Source: Treponema sp. (lineage in GTDB: Bacteria > Spirochaetota > Spirochaetia > Treponematales > Treponemataceae). From it: a DNA stretch of 62,988 bases. The stretch's first letter is position 1, and the number at the start of each line of letters is the position of its first letter. The translations under genes were made by a program, and so were the position numbers. The notes beneath the pieces were generated by a model. That model was not told the origin of the DNA, searched no databases, and saw nothing but the letters and a program-made list of their open reading frames with translations. Below, piece by piece: positions 25,169 through 33,322 of the stretch. The stretch spans positions 1 through 62,988 of the forward strand of contig JAEDCN010000011.1 of NCBI GenBank assembly GCA_016294105.1, read 5' to 3'.

Positions 25169-25500
25169 GTAGCCGGCCCTATCTATCTAGAGTATAGCCC
25201 GAAGCTGTTTATTTAGGGGGAGGAAACCCCTCTACTCGGAAGCGGGGGGTTCCTCCCCCTAAGACCCCCTCCTTCCCCAGCACCGCTTAGGGGCTCCTGC
25301 CCCTAAGAACCCCGGAAGAAGATGTTTTGTAGCCGGCCCCATCTAGCTACAGTATAGCCCGATGAACGAAAGTGTGGGGAATGTCGGGAGGGGTACCTAC
25401 CGACGCCGCCCTCTGAGCGTAGCGAAGCGTAAGGCAGCGGTGGGCTGCTGGCATCCTCCACCGCTTTTAATTTCATTGAACCTATGCTATACTGCATCCC
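25169..25500. repeat. G+C-rich composite repeat region before slyX
   Basis: Two copies of TGTAGCCGGCCC followed by ATCTA and AGTATAGCCCGA occur (from 25169 and from 25328). Between them are a strong hairpin at 25213-25262 (TTAGGGGGAGGAA with TTCCTCCCCCTAA) and a smaller one near 25288-25307 (TTAGGGGC / GCCCCTAA). The right part is a diverged copy of the 139-bp promoter repeat, keeping TGAGCGTAGCGAAG and the promoter end. No gene is seen. Confidence 0.7.
25466..25493 (+). promoter_or_regulatory. leaderless-type promoter of slyX
   Basis: TTTAAT (25466-25471), 16 nt, extended -10 TGcTATACT (hexamer 25488-25493), 7 nt, GTG 25501. No Shine-Dalgarno sequence. Third instance of the promoter end of the repeat family. 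Confidence 0.6.
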
Positions 25501-25707
25501 GTGAACCAAGATCAACTTATCATCAATCTGGAAATGAAAATCTCCTATTTGGAAGATTTTGTACAGCAGCTACAGGAAGTGGTGCTGGAGCAAGGGGCTG
25601 CCTTGGAGCGGTTGAAGGCTGAAAATCAGCACATCAAAACGAAGCTGGCGGACATGGCTGAACAGCTGGAAGGTGATGTTCCCAATCGTCGCCCCCCTCA
25701 CTATTAA
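25501..25707 (+). CDS. slyX: SlyX-like coiled-coil protein
   Basis: A 68-residue protein that is almost one coiled coil (LEMKISYLEDFVQQLQEVVL onward) and ends in RRPPHY, the conserved C-terminal signature of SlyX. The family is small, widespread and of unknown function. It starts at GTG 25501, 7 nt after an extended -10 box. It is convergent with mscS. Confidence 0.8.
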   Translation: MNQDQLIINLEMKISYLEDFVQQLQEVVLEQGAALERLKAENQHIKTKLADMAEQLEGDVPNRRPPHY

Positions 25708-25741
25708 AATAGAGTGGGGTGAAATAGAGTCTTGCTACTAG

Positions 25742-26536
25742 TTAAGGTTTTGTGTGAAGTTCCAATCGTGGGTAGGAAATTTCGATATTAGCTTCTTCAA
25801 AGCTCTTTTTAATGGCAATATGTAGCTGATTTCGTACCAAAAATAAATCACTATTGTTGAGCCAGACTCCAATCACAAGATTAACGCCATACTCATTAAA
25901 TCCATCGTAATAAAAAATTGGCTCTGGGTCTTCAATTACGTTAGGACATTTTTCGGGAATTTCCTTTGCGATTGCCAGAGCATAATCTAAATCTGTATTT
26001 CGATTGAGAGGAATGGTTACGTTTATACGACGAGTGGGATAAAAGGATGTGTTTTGCAGGTTTGTATTCAAAATCTTTTCATTGGGAATACGAACCATTT
26101 GGGCATCAGGAGTTTTGATTTTCACAGAAAGCAAATCAATGGAATCAACGGTGCCTGAAATACCTTCCACCGTAATATAATCACCGATTTTTAATGCATG
26201 TTCAGATACAATAAAAAATCCACTAATAATATTGCTTAAAGATGTTTGGGATGCAAAGCTCACCGCCACACCCACAATTCCTGCAGCACCAAGAAGGGCA
26301 GAAATATCAATATTAAACACTCCGAGAATATAAATGATCAGCAAAACGTAAATAATGTATCGAATAATTCGGATTACTGTGGGAATTGCTTGAGTTTTTT
26401 CTTTTTTTGTTAAAATTTTTTTGGTAATTTTTTTTATGAGAAGATATAACAAGATAAATACAATTAATCCAATAGCAGCAGAAATCACATCATTTATCAT
26501 TTCCGCAGTAAAGAATTCTTTAAAGGCCTCTATCAT
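25742..26536 (-). CDS. mscS: small-conductance mechanosensitive channel, MscS family
   Basis: A 264-residue inner-membrane protein with three N-terminal transmembrane helices (about 15-110) and the MscS beta and C-terminal domains. The pore helix GAAGIVGVAVSFASQTSLSN with its alternating Gly/Ala (about 88-107) is the family hallmark. It would open under hypo-osmotic stress. The gene follows nth (3 nt apart), so metK-nth-mscS read leftward as one operon. AGGAG precedes the start. Confidence 0.92.
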   Translation of the reverse strand: MIEAFKEFFTAEMINDVISAAIGLIVFILLYLLIKKITKKILTKKEKTQAIPTVIRIIRYIIYVLLIIYILGVFNIDISALLGAAGIVGVAVSFASQTSLSNIISGFFIVSEHALKIGDYITVEGISGTVDSIDLLSVKIKTPDAQMVRIPNEKILNTNLQNTSFYPTRRINVTIPLNRNTDLDYALAIAKEIPEKCPNVIEDPEPIFYYDGFNEYGVNLVIGVWLNNSDLFLVRNQLHIAIKKSFEEANIEISYPRLELHTKP

Positions 26537-26539
26537 GAT

Positions 26540-27280
26540 TTACTCCTGAGAGGTGAGATTGTTATGCATACAAAGATCTGCAATGGGACAGTTTTCACAT
26601 TGAGGATTACGAGCTGTACAGATATACCTACCATGAAGTATAAGCCAATGGTGGGCGTGCTGCATGTATTCAGCAGGAATTACACGAATCAGGTCTTGCT
26701 CCACGGCTTCTGGGGTGGTTCCGTTGGAAAGACCCATGCGGGGGCTAATTCTCAGCAGGTGGGTGTCTACTGGCATGGTGGGCTCACCGTACACCACGTT
26801 CAAAATTACGTTGGCGGTTTTTCTCCCTACGCCTGGTAATTTTTGTAAGTCTTCCCGTGTACGAGGAATTTTACCACCGAAATCTCTGACAAGTATTTGA
26901 CTCAGCTCCATTACGTGGCGGGCTTTGGAACGAAACAACCCGATGGACTTGATGTAGCTGATAAGTCCTTCCTCTCCTAGCTCTAGGATTTTTTCTGGGC
27001 TGTCCGCTACCTGATACAAGGGGGCGGTGGCCTTGTTTACGCTTTTGTCGGTGGCCTGGGCAGAAAGCACTACAGATACCAGCAGCGTAAAATCGTTGGG
27101 AGCCAGTAATTCTGTTTGGGGAGCTGGATTTGCTTGCTTGAATCGCTCAAAAATCTGGATGATGCTTTCTGGACATAAAAGTTGAACGTTGGGATGAACC
27201 TTGGGCTGGGAGGTTTTTACTGTTCCTCCCGCCCCAAGCTTCTTTTCCCCTTTGGAAGATTTTTCCTTGGGTGAAGTCAT
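26540..27280 (-). CDS. nth: endonuclease III
   Basis: A 246-residue DNA glycosylase/AP lyase that removes oxidised pyrimidines. Helix-hairpin-helix LPGVGRKTANVIL carries the catalytic Lys, the catalytic Asp lies in VDTHLLRI, and the C-terminal [4Fe-4S] loop is CTARNPQCENCPIADLC. A 40-residue N-terminal extension rich in Lys/Gly/Ser precedes the core. It lies 14 nt after metK and 3 nt before mscS. Confidence 0.95.
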   Translation of the reverse strand: MTSPKEKSSKGEKKLGAGGTVKTSQPKVHPNVQLLCPESIIQIFERFKQANPAPQTELLAPNDFTLLVSVVLSAQATDKSVNKATAPLYQVADSPEKILELGEEGLISYIKSIGLFRSKARHVMELSQILVRDFGGKIPRTREDLQKLPGVGRKTANVILNVVYGEPTMPVDTHLLRISPRMGLSNGTTPEAVEQDLIRVIPAEYMQHAHHWLILHGRYICTARNPQCENCPIADLCMHNNLTSQE

Positions 27281-27294
27281 TGTTTTAGATAGCC

Positions 27295-28464
27295 TTATTT
27301 AATTGCATTTTTCAGCTGTTCCAGTTTGTCTGTTTTTTCCCAGTTGAATTCGCTGCGTCCAAAGTGACCGTAGGCAGCAGTAGCCTGATAGATGGGCTTC
27401 TTCAAGTCCAGTGTCTTGATAATGCCAGCGGGAGTGCAGTCAAATACTTCTTTTACAGCCTCAGAAATAGCAAAATCTTCTACCTTGCCAGTTCCAAAGG
27501 TGTCTACCATGATGGAAACAGGGAAGGGGACACCAATAGCGTAGGCCAGCTGTACTTCACAACGCTCTGCCAAGCCTGCAGCTACCACGTGCTTTGCAAT
27601 GTAGCGGGCCATATAGGCTGCAGAACGGTCGACCTTGGAAGGATCTTTTCCAGAGAAGGCACCACCACCATGGCGACCCATACCACCGTAGGTGTCTACG
27701 ATGATTTTACGGCCTGTAAGACCTGTGTCACCAAAAGGACCACCTACTACAAAGCGTCCAGTAGGGTTGATGAAGAACTTGGTGTTACTGTCAATCAATC
27801 CAGTGGGATCCAGCACAGGCTTAATAATCTGCTCAATCATGGCCTCTTTGATGGTGCCGTGGCTGACCTCTGGATTATGCTGGTGGGAAATAACTACGGT
27901 ATCAATGCGAACAGGCTTGTGGCCTTCGTACTGGATGGTAACCTGGCTCTTTGCGTCAGGACGCAACCAGTTGATGGCACCAGATTTTCTCAAGTCGGTA
28001 GCCTTAAGCAAAAGCTTGTGGGCATACATAATGGGTGCAGGCATAAGCTCTGGAGTTTCGGAGCAGGCGAAACCAAACATCATTCCCTGGTCTCCTGCCC
28101 CCTGCTGTCCCTTGTATTCATCCAAACCTGTTCCCTGAACACCTTGGTTAATGTCAGGGGACTGGGAGTGAATCATGTTCATAACAGCCATGGAGTCGCA
28201 GTCCAAGCCAAAATCTGCGTCTGTATAACCGATTTCTCGAGCAATATTGCGGGCAGTTTGTTGTACGTCCACAAAGGTGTTTGTGGTAATCTCTCCACCA
28301 ACCAAAACAAGGGCGGTGGAAGCAAAGGTTTCACATGCTACGTGGCTTTCTGGGTCATTGCGTAGGCATTCATCCAGAACAGCATCAGAAATCTGGTCAC
28401 AGAGCTTGTCGGGGTGTCCTTCGCCTACAGATTCTGAGGTAAAAAGGTATCTATTCTTGTTCAT
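27295..28464 (-). CDS. metK: S-adenosylmethionine synthetase
   Basis: A 389-residue enzyme making S-adenosylmethionine from methionine and ATP. N-terminal SVGEGHPDKLCDQISDAVLD, the GAGDQGMMFG signature (about residue 120), GGAFSGKDPSKVDRSAAY (about 255-272) and C-terminal YGHFGRSEF are all present; length is standard. It is the first gene of a metK-nth-mscS operon. AAGGAG precedes ATG. The minus-strand promoter has TATAGT near 28514, and a perfect 12-bp palindrome lies in the leader. Confidence 0.97.
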   Translation of the reverse strand: MNKNRYLFTSESVGEGHPDKLCDQISDAVLDECLRNDPESHVACETFASTALVLVGGEITTNTFVDVQQTARNIAREIGYTDADFGLDCDSMAVMNMIHSQSPDINQGVQGTGLDEYKGQQGAGDQGMMFGFACSETPELMPAPIMYAHKLLLKATDLRKSGAINWLRPDAKSQVTIQYEGHKPVRIDTVVISHQHNPEVSHGTIKEAMIEQIIKPVLDPTGLIDSNTKFFINPTGRFVVGGPFGDTGLTGRKIIVDTYGGMGRHGGGAFSGKDPSKVDRSAAYMARYIAKHVVAAGLAERCEVQLAYAIGVPFPVSIMVDTFGTGKVEDFAISEAVKEVFDCTPAGIIKTLDLKKPIYQATAAYGHFGRSEFNWEKTDKLEQLKNAIK

Positions 28465-28494
28465 AAAGAGCTCCTTGGGCTGAATATGCCACTT

Positions 28495-28506
28495 TGAAAT
28501 ATTTCA
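28495..28506. promoter_or_regulatory. palindrome in the metK leader
   Basis: A perfect palindrome TGAAATATTTCA lies about 30 nt upstream of the metK start and just downstream of its TATAGT box. It could be a repressor site. The leader (about 50 nt) is too short for a standard SAM-I riboswitch. Confidence 0.4.
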
Positions 28507-28585
28507 TGGGTACTATACCATATATTTAAAATGTAGTATACTATGAACATATTGATACTTTATCATTTTATAATCGGAGGAACCC

Positions 28586-28894
28586 ATGGCTTGTGACAAA
28601 AAATATTTGAAAACTCAGAAGGAATGTAATGTAACCTTCATTTTATCTGCTGAAGCTGCTGCAGGCGCCAAAGAAGTTTGGCTATCTGGTGATTTTAATA
28701 GCTGGAGTAGTTCAGATACACCTATGAAAAAGCAAAAAGATGGTAGTTTTACTGCCAAGGTTAAGTTGGCTACAGGACGTGAGTACCAGTACCGCTATCT
28801 TTTGGATGGTAAGCGTTGGGAAAACGACTGGGAAGCAGATAAATACGTTCCCGCTCCCTTTTCCAACACAGACAACAGCGTTGTAATTGTGTAA
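28586..28894 (+). CDS. stand-alone glycogen-binding (CBM48/AMPK-like) domain protein
   Basis: A 102-residue protein made of one early-set beta-sandwich of the isoamylase-N/CBM48/AMPK-beta type: KEVWLSGDFNSWS (residues 31-43), YRYLLDGKRWENDWEADKY, ending NSVVIV. Such domains normally sit at the N terminus of glycogen enzymes; here it is alone. It may bind alpha-glucan or act as an adaptor. CGGAGG lies 5 nt before ATG. A strong terminator follows. Confidence 0.8.
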   Translation: MACDKKYLKTQKECNVTFILSAEAAAGAKEVWLSGDFNSWSSSDTPMKKQKDGSFTAKVKLATGREYQYRYLLDGKRWENDWEADKYVPAPFSNTDNSVVIV

Positions 28895-28920
28895 ATACGG
28901 TAAAGGTTGTCATTTGAAAG

Positions 28921-28956
28921 CCGGCGGCAGGTTCTGTTGCCGGTTCATTTTTTTTA
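28921..28956 (+). terminator. rho-independent terminator after the CBM48-like gene
   Basis: CCGGCGGCAG pairs with CTGTTGCCGG (two G-U pairs, loop GTT), followed by TTCATTTTTTTT. Confidence 0.85.
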
Positions 28957-29003
28957 TGGGCAGTTGTTGCACTTTTAGTTGATGAAATTTTACAGGAAAT
29001 AGA

Positions 29004-29582
29004 ATGGGATTTTGGGAACTGGTGTTTTTGGCGGTGGCACTTGCCATGGATGCATTTGCGATCAGTGTTACCAACGGAATGTGCTTGAAAAAATGTGGGC
29101 TGAAAGAAACCCTTTCCATGGCTCTAACCTTTGGTTTTTTCCAGGCGATAATGCCACTGGTGGGCTTTTGGGGAGGTTCTTTTTTTTACGAGGAAATTAA
29201 GGCGGTGGATCACTGGATAGCCTTTGGCTTGCTGGCTTTTCTTGGAATTAGAATGATTAAGGAGTCTGTGGAGTCCCGGAAGCAGGCTGAAGGTGAGGGC
29301 TGCGATCTAGAAGGCTCACGGCTTACCATTAAGCTGCTGTTGGTTCAAGGAGTTGCCACCAGCATTGATGCATTGGCGGTGGGAATCAGCTTGTCGGTGG
29401 TGCAGGCCAATATCTTCTTTGCGGCAGTGATTATCGGCTTGATTACCGCCCTGTTGTGTTCAGTTGCCACTGTGGTGGGACGCCGCTTTGGAACCATGCT
29501 GAACGACAAGGCTGAGGTTTTAGGGGGAGTCATCCTGATAGGAATTGGATTTCGTATTTTGATTTCTCACTTAATTGCCTAG
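29004..29582 (+). CDS. mntP: manganese efflux pump MntP
   Basis: A 192-residue six-helix membrane protein with an internal repeat: acidic motifs ALAMDAFAISVTNG (about residues 13-26) in the first half and GVATSIDALAVGISL (about 115-129) in the second, the pattern of MntP (DUF204). It exports Mn2+ and protects against manganese excess. No Mn riboswitch was recognised upstream. The next gene encodes a His-rich, probably metal-related protein. Confidence 0.92.
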   Translation: MGFWELVFLAVALAMDAFAISVTNGMCLKKCGLKETLSMALTFGFFQAIMPLVGFWGGSFFYEEIKAVDHWIAFGLLAFLGIRMIKESVESRKQAEGEGCDLEGSRLTIKLLLVQGVATSIDALAVGISLSVVQANIFFAAVIIGLITALLCSVATVVGRRFGTMLNDKAEVLGGVILIGIGFRILISHLIA

Positions 29583-29638
29583 AAAGAAAAAAACAAGTAT
29601 CTTTTTATAGAGATATAAGTGCTTTTTGGAGGTACAAC

Positions 29639-30025
29639 ATCAAAAAGATTGGTATTGCTTATGAAAATGGGCAGATTTTTCAGCATTTTGGGAAAACTCC
29701 CTCCTTTTTAGTTGTAGAGGCAGAGGGAAAACAAATCATTTCACGGGAAATTATTTCTACCAATGGTGAGGGACATTCTGCCCTGTTTAATTTTTTGTCT
29801 GGACTGGGCGTTCAGGTGGTAATCTGTGGTGGAATTGGCCAAGGTGCTCGTGACGCCCTGGTACAGGGTGGCATAGAAGTTATTGGTGGCCAGATGGGGT
29901 CTACCGAAGCAGCCCTTATGTTCTATTTGAACGGAGATCTGAGAGATAGTGGCGGTTGTTGTGGTCACCACCACCATCATCATCACGGAGAGGGCCATAC
30001 CTGCGGCGAGCATGGCTGCAAGTAA
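29639..30025 (+). CDS. NifX/NifB-C-like protein with His-rich tail, possible ATC start
   Basis: A 128-residue protein of the dinitrogenase iron-molybdenum cofactor biosynthesis-like family (PF02579). The fold begins KKIGIAYENGQIFQHFGKTP and includes VVICGGIGQGARDAL and GSTEAALMFYLNG. It ends in a Cys/His-rich tail with seven consecutive His (about residues 111-117) and three more Cys, a likely metal-binding site. No ATG, GTG or TTG lies at the domain start. The best start by ribosome binding site is ATC 29639, 6 nt after TGGAGG. The first in-frame TTG (29795) would delete the first 52 residues. It follows mntP by 56 nt. Confidence 0.65.
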   Translation: MKKIGIAYENGQIFQHFGKTPSFLVVEAEGKQIISREIISTNGEGHSALFNFLSGLGVQVVICGGIGQGARDALVQGGIEVIGGQMGSTEAALMFYLNGDLRDSGGCCGHHHHHHHGEGHTCGEHGCK

Positions 30026-30028
30026 GGC

Positions 30029-30142
30029 TTAATCCTCCTGGTGGGAATACAGATTGGAAATAATAGGTATGGAATATTTCGCTTCAGCCATAATTCCTTC
30101 AAGCTCGTCTCGGTAAAGATATTTTCGTGAGCCTGTATTCAT
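30029..30142 (-). CDS. possible small protein after galT
   Basis: An open frame of 37 codons starting at ATG 30142, 15 nt downstream of the galT stop and in the same direction (begins MNTGSRKYLYRDELEG). Codon choice looks plausible, but AGGA is only 3-4 nt from ATG and I recognise no family. Confidence 0.3.
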   Translation of the reverse strand: MNTGSRKYLYRDELEGIMAEAKYSIPIISNLYSHQED

Positions 30143-30157
30143 GTTCCTGTTCAACTA

Positions 30158-31738
30158 TTAGTTAAGACTTGCGGCAAATCGTAAGAAGGCATTTTGTCCC
30201 TCTGAGTCACGCTTGAATACACCTGCATGACTCAATACTTGAAGGAATACCTTGCCAACTTCTTGTTGCAATACCTGATGTACATTGTCCTTTGTACAGC
30301 TAGAGGCAAATTCCTTTGCCCAATCCAAGTGCTTGGCAATGGCATCTTTTGTGGTTTCATCCATGGAAGCAGCGAGATTGTCCCAGTTTTCCACAGAATC
30401 CTTATTTGCCACAATGAATTGAGCCAAAAGCTCCAGCTCTGTTTTGAGGCGAGCGGGAAGAATTGCCAAGCCCATTACCTCAATCAAGCCGATGTTTTCC
30501 TTCTTGATGTGGTGCAGTTCTGCATGGGGATGGAATACACCAAGAGGATGTTCGTCGGTGGTGATGTTGTTGCGGAGAGCCAAGTCAATTTCATAGGCAC
30601 CGTCACGGAACCGCACAATGGGGGTGATGGTGTTGTGAGGAGTGTCCCCAGATCGTGCAAAGATTCCTGCTTCTGGATCGCTGTATTTACGCCAGCTGGT
30701 GAGGATAAAGTCTGCTGCCTCCACCAAAAGTTCTGGATCCTGATGACGCAATCGGATAACAGACATGGGCCACTTGATGATTCCAGCTTCTATCTGGGGG
30801 AATCGCTGAATCTTGAAGCTTGTTTCCATGGGGGCACGAGCCATGGGGAAGGTGTAGTTTCCTCCCTGGAAATGCTCGTGGCTCAAGATGGAGCCTCCTA
30901 CGATGGGCAGATCTGCGTTGGATCCCACCATGTAGTGAGGAAATTGGCGTACAAAGTCAAAGAGCTTGCCAAAAGCCGCCTTGTTGATGGCCATAGGAAT
31001 GTGAGCCTGGTTCAGCAGGATACAATGCTCGTTGTAGTACACGTAGGGAGAATACTGGAAGCCCCAGTCCTCTCCTTGGATAGTTACTGGAATAATGCGG
31101 TGGGTGCTGCGGGCGGGATGGTCAAGGCGGCCAGCGTACCCTTCATTTTCCACACAGAGCTGGCACTTGGGATAGCCACCTTGAGGCTTGAGCTTGGCTG
31201 CTGCAATAGCCTTGGGATCCTTTTCTGGCTTGGACAGGTTGATGGTAATGTCCAAGTCGCCGTATTCTGTGGGAGTGATCCACTTCATGTCCCTCTGGAT
31301 TCTGTAGCGGCGGATATAGTCGGTGTTTTGGGAAAAATCGTAGAACCAGTTGGTGGCAGCTTGAGGAGATTTCTTGTACAGAGCGTTGAATTCAGCTATG
31401 ACTTGTGAGGGAGGAGGGGTGAGGCAACCCATGATTGCTGTGTCTAAAATGTCTCGGTAGCCGACGGAATTTTCCTCCAACAAACCATTGTCAAAGGCCC
31501 AGTCCATCATGGCTGCCAGAAGTTGTTCCAGATTATGGCTACTACCAGATGAAGCAGCCACTGTTTCTGCAGGGATTGCTGCTTCATCACCATCCAGCTT
31601 GAACAAGGCAAACAGCCTGTTCACGGTGTAGATCGTGTCCTCTGGTTTTACCAGCCCACATTCCAGACCATATTCCACTAATTGTCGAATCAAACCATAA
31701 ATCATCCTCGTATCCTCCTCACTAATCCTTGATTCCAA
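30158..31738 (-). CDS. galT: UTP/UDP-glucose:hexose-1-phosphate uridylyltransferase, class II
   Basis: A 526-residue protein of the class II GalT family (larger than the 350-residue class I enzyme). Leloir pathway: exchanges UDP between UDP-glucose and galactose-1-phosphate. The active-site region ILSHEHFQGGNYTFPM (about residues 280-295) and the PIVRFRDGAYEIDLALRNN and FHPHAELHHIKKENIGLIEV segments are family features. It lies 28 nt downstream of galK in a two-gene operon. No galE is in the window. Confidence 0.93.
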   Translation of the reverse strand: MESRISEEDTRMIYGLIRQLVEYGLECGLVKPEDTIYTVNRLFALFKLDGDEAAIPAETVAASSGSSHNLEQLLAAMMDWAFDNGLLEENSVGYRDILDTAIMGCLTPPPSQVIAEFNALYKKSPQAATNWFYDFSQNTDYIRRYRIQRDMKWITPTEYGDLDITINLSKPEKDPKAIAAAKLKPQGGYPKCQLCVENEGYAGRLDHPARSTHRIIPVTIQGEDWGFQYSPYVYYNEHCILLNQAHIPMAINKAAFGKLFDFVRQFPHYMVGSNADLPIVGGSILSHEHFQGGNYTFPMARAPMETSFKIQRFPQIEAGIIKWPMSVIRLRHQDPELLVEAADFILTSWRKYSDPEAGIFARSGDTPHNTITPIVRFRDGAYEIDLALRNNITTDEHPLGVFHPHAELHHIKKENIGLIEVMGLAILPARLKTELELLAQFIVANKDSVENWDNLAASMDETTKDAIAKHLDWAKEFASSCTKDNVHQVLQQEVGKVFLQVLSHAGVFKRDSEGQNAFLRFAASLN

Positions 31739-31766
31739 GCTCTGTACTGCTTAAATTACTGGTATA

Positions 31767-33029
31767 TTATGCCAAGGGGCCTGCACCACTTCCTGTAGCA
31801 CACTGGAAGAAGGTAGCCTCGTAGCCAATTTTCTCCTTGTAGGCAGCTCCCACGGTGTCAATAAATGCAGGGATGGAGTCCTTGTGTACCAAGGCAATGG
31901 CACAGCCACCAAATCCTGCTCCTGTTACTCTGGCACCAAGACAGCCGGCAATCTTGTTGGCTTCTTGGTTCAAGGTGTCCAGCTCAATGCCTGTGGTTTC
32001 ATAATCTGTTTTCAAGGATTCGTGGGAGGCATTCATCAGCTGTCCCAGCTCCTGCAAATTACCAGATTTCAGTGCGTCGGTGGCCTTGTATACCCGCTGG
32101 TTTTCCGTGAGACAATGGCGCATACGGCGATAAATTATCTCTGGCTCAGCTGTCTTTGGTGTGGCTGTTTTCAATGCTTCCTGCAAAGCCTCCAGCTGCT
32201 CTGTTGTCATGGAACAGGGATTTGCCACAGTGGCCTTTCCCTGTGCAGCCAGTGCCTGATTCAAGATTTCCAAGCCTTCCTTACATTCAGCTACACGCTG
32301 GTTGTACTTGGAATCTGCCAGCTGTCGCTTCTTGTTGCTGTTCATGACGATAAAGCGATAGTCTCCCAAGTTTAAGGGAATGTACTGGTAGTCCAAGGTA
32401 GCGCAGTTCAAGAGAACGGCAGAGTCCTTGCGTCCTGTTGAAATGATGAACTGGTCCATAATTCCACACTGCACGTTCATAAAACGATGCTCTGTTTCCT
32501 GTCCAATGAGGGCGTTGTCCACAGGATTAACGTTTCCGTTGTACATGTGGCTCATGGCAGACACAAAGCAGCATTCCAGTGCAGAGGATGAGGAAACACC
32601 ACCGCCGTCTGGGATGCAGCTAAAGAACAGTGCATCAAAGCCAGTGGGGAAAGAAACTCCTCTGTCTTTCAGGATGGTGATTACACCGTTCAGGTAATTG
32701 CAGTAATCATTTTCCTTCTTGTAGGAGAAATTTTCAGTAATATCAAAGGTAAAGCGACCGGGAAAACGGATGTCATCATAATTGATGGTGGTATCCTTTC
32801 GTCCACGGATTGCCAAGAAGATATAGCGGTCAATGGCGGTGGGCAGAACCATACCACCATTGTAGTCAATATGCTCACCAATAATATTGATTCGAGCTGG
32901 AGCGGCAAAGAATTTGATAGCTTCTGAACTCGTTCCATACAGTTCTACAAAACGTCGCTCCAGTTCCTGCTTCAAAGCGGGAACATCCTCACTTGCAAGT
33001 CGTGTTAAAACAGCATAATCCTGTGACAT
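31767..33029 (-). CDS. galK: galactokinase
   Basis: A 420-residue GHMP-family kinase that phosphorylates galactose at C1. The galactokinase signature GEHIDYNGGMVLPTAID (about residues 51-67), the ATP-binding PDGGGVSSSSALEC (about 135-148) and VTGAGFGGCAIAL (about 378-390) are intact. First gene of the galKT operon. GGAGAAAAATAG precedes ATG. The leader between the promoter and the start contains a strong imperfect hairpin (33089-33146). Confidence 0.95.
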   Translation of the reverse strand: MSQDYAVLTRLASEDVPALKQELERRFVELYGTSSEAIKFFAAPARINIIGEHIDYNGGMVLPTAIDRYIFLAIRGRKDTTINYDDIRFPGRFTFDITENFSYKKENDYCNYLNGVITILKDRGVSFPTGFDALFFSCIPDGGGVSSSSALECCFVSAMSHMYNGNVNPVDNALIGQETEHRFMNVQCGIMDQFIISTGRKDSAVLLNCATLDYQYIPLNLGDYRFIVMNSNKKRQLADSKYNQRVAECKEGLEILNQALAAQGKATVANPCSMTTEQLEALQEALKTATPKTAEPEIIYRRMRHCLTENQRVYKATDALKSGNLQELGQLMNASHESLKTDYETTGIELDTLNQEANKIAGCLGARVTGAGFGGCAIALVHKDSIPAFIDTVGAAYKEKIGYEATFFQCATGSGAGPLA

Positions 33030-33088
33030 CTATTTTTCTCCTTTATTATAAAGTTGGTGGTTGTAGGGAAATCTTTTTCTTCCGTCTA

Positions 33089-33146
33089 TCCTTAAGCTTA
33101 CGTCGTTCTCGTTCTGCAGAAGCTGCCTTAAGCTAAGATAGTTTAG
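33089..33146 (-). promoter_or_regulatory. structured leader of galKT mRNA
   Basis: On the minus strand CTATCTTAGCTTA near the 5' end can pair with TAAGCTTAAGGATAG, with a bulge, giving a hairpin between TATAGT (about 33150-33155) and the ribosome binding site. A 28-codon open frame (ends SLQPPTL) also runs through it, rich in Arg/Lys, but lacks a start. Function unknown. Confidence 0.4.
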
Positions 33147-33322
33147 ATACTATACCACGTTTTATGGCAGAGGAAAAGAGATTTTTTTATAGAAATGATA
33201 GGGAATTGTATGCTTTAATTATTTTTTTATCGAACAGGATTATAGCAAAATCTTTCCACAGAAAGCGAATCGTGGTACAGTAGAGGCAACGCATAAATCT
33301 TGTTAAGGAGCTTACTATTATT

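Noticed and set aside
27364..28365. A 333-codon plus-strand frame inside metK
   Set aside because: Antisense to metK, whose family signatures are complete; no start signal.
28465..28520. SAM riboswitch before metK
   Set aside because: The leader is only about 50 nt and lacks the multi-helix pattern; only a 12-bp palindrome is present.
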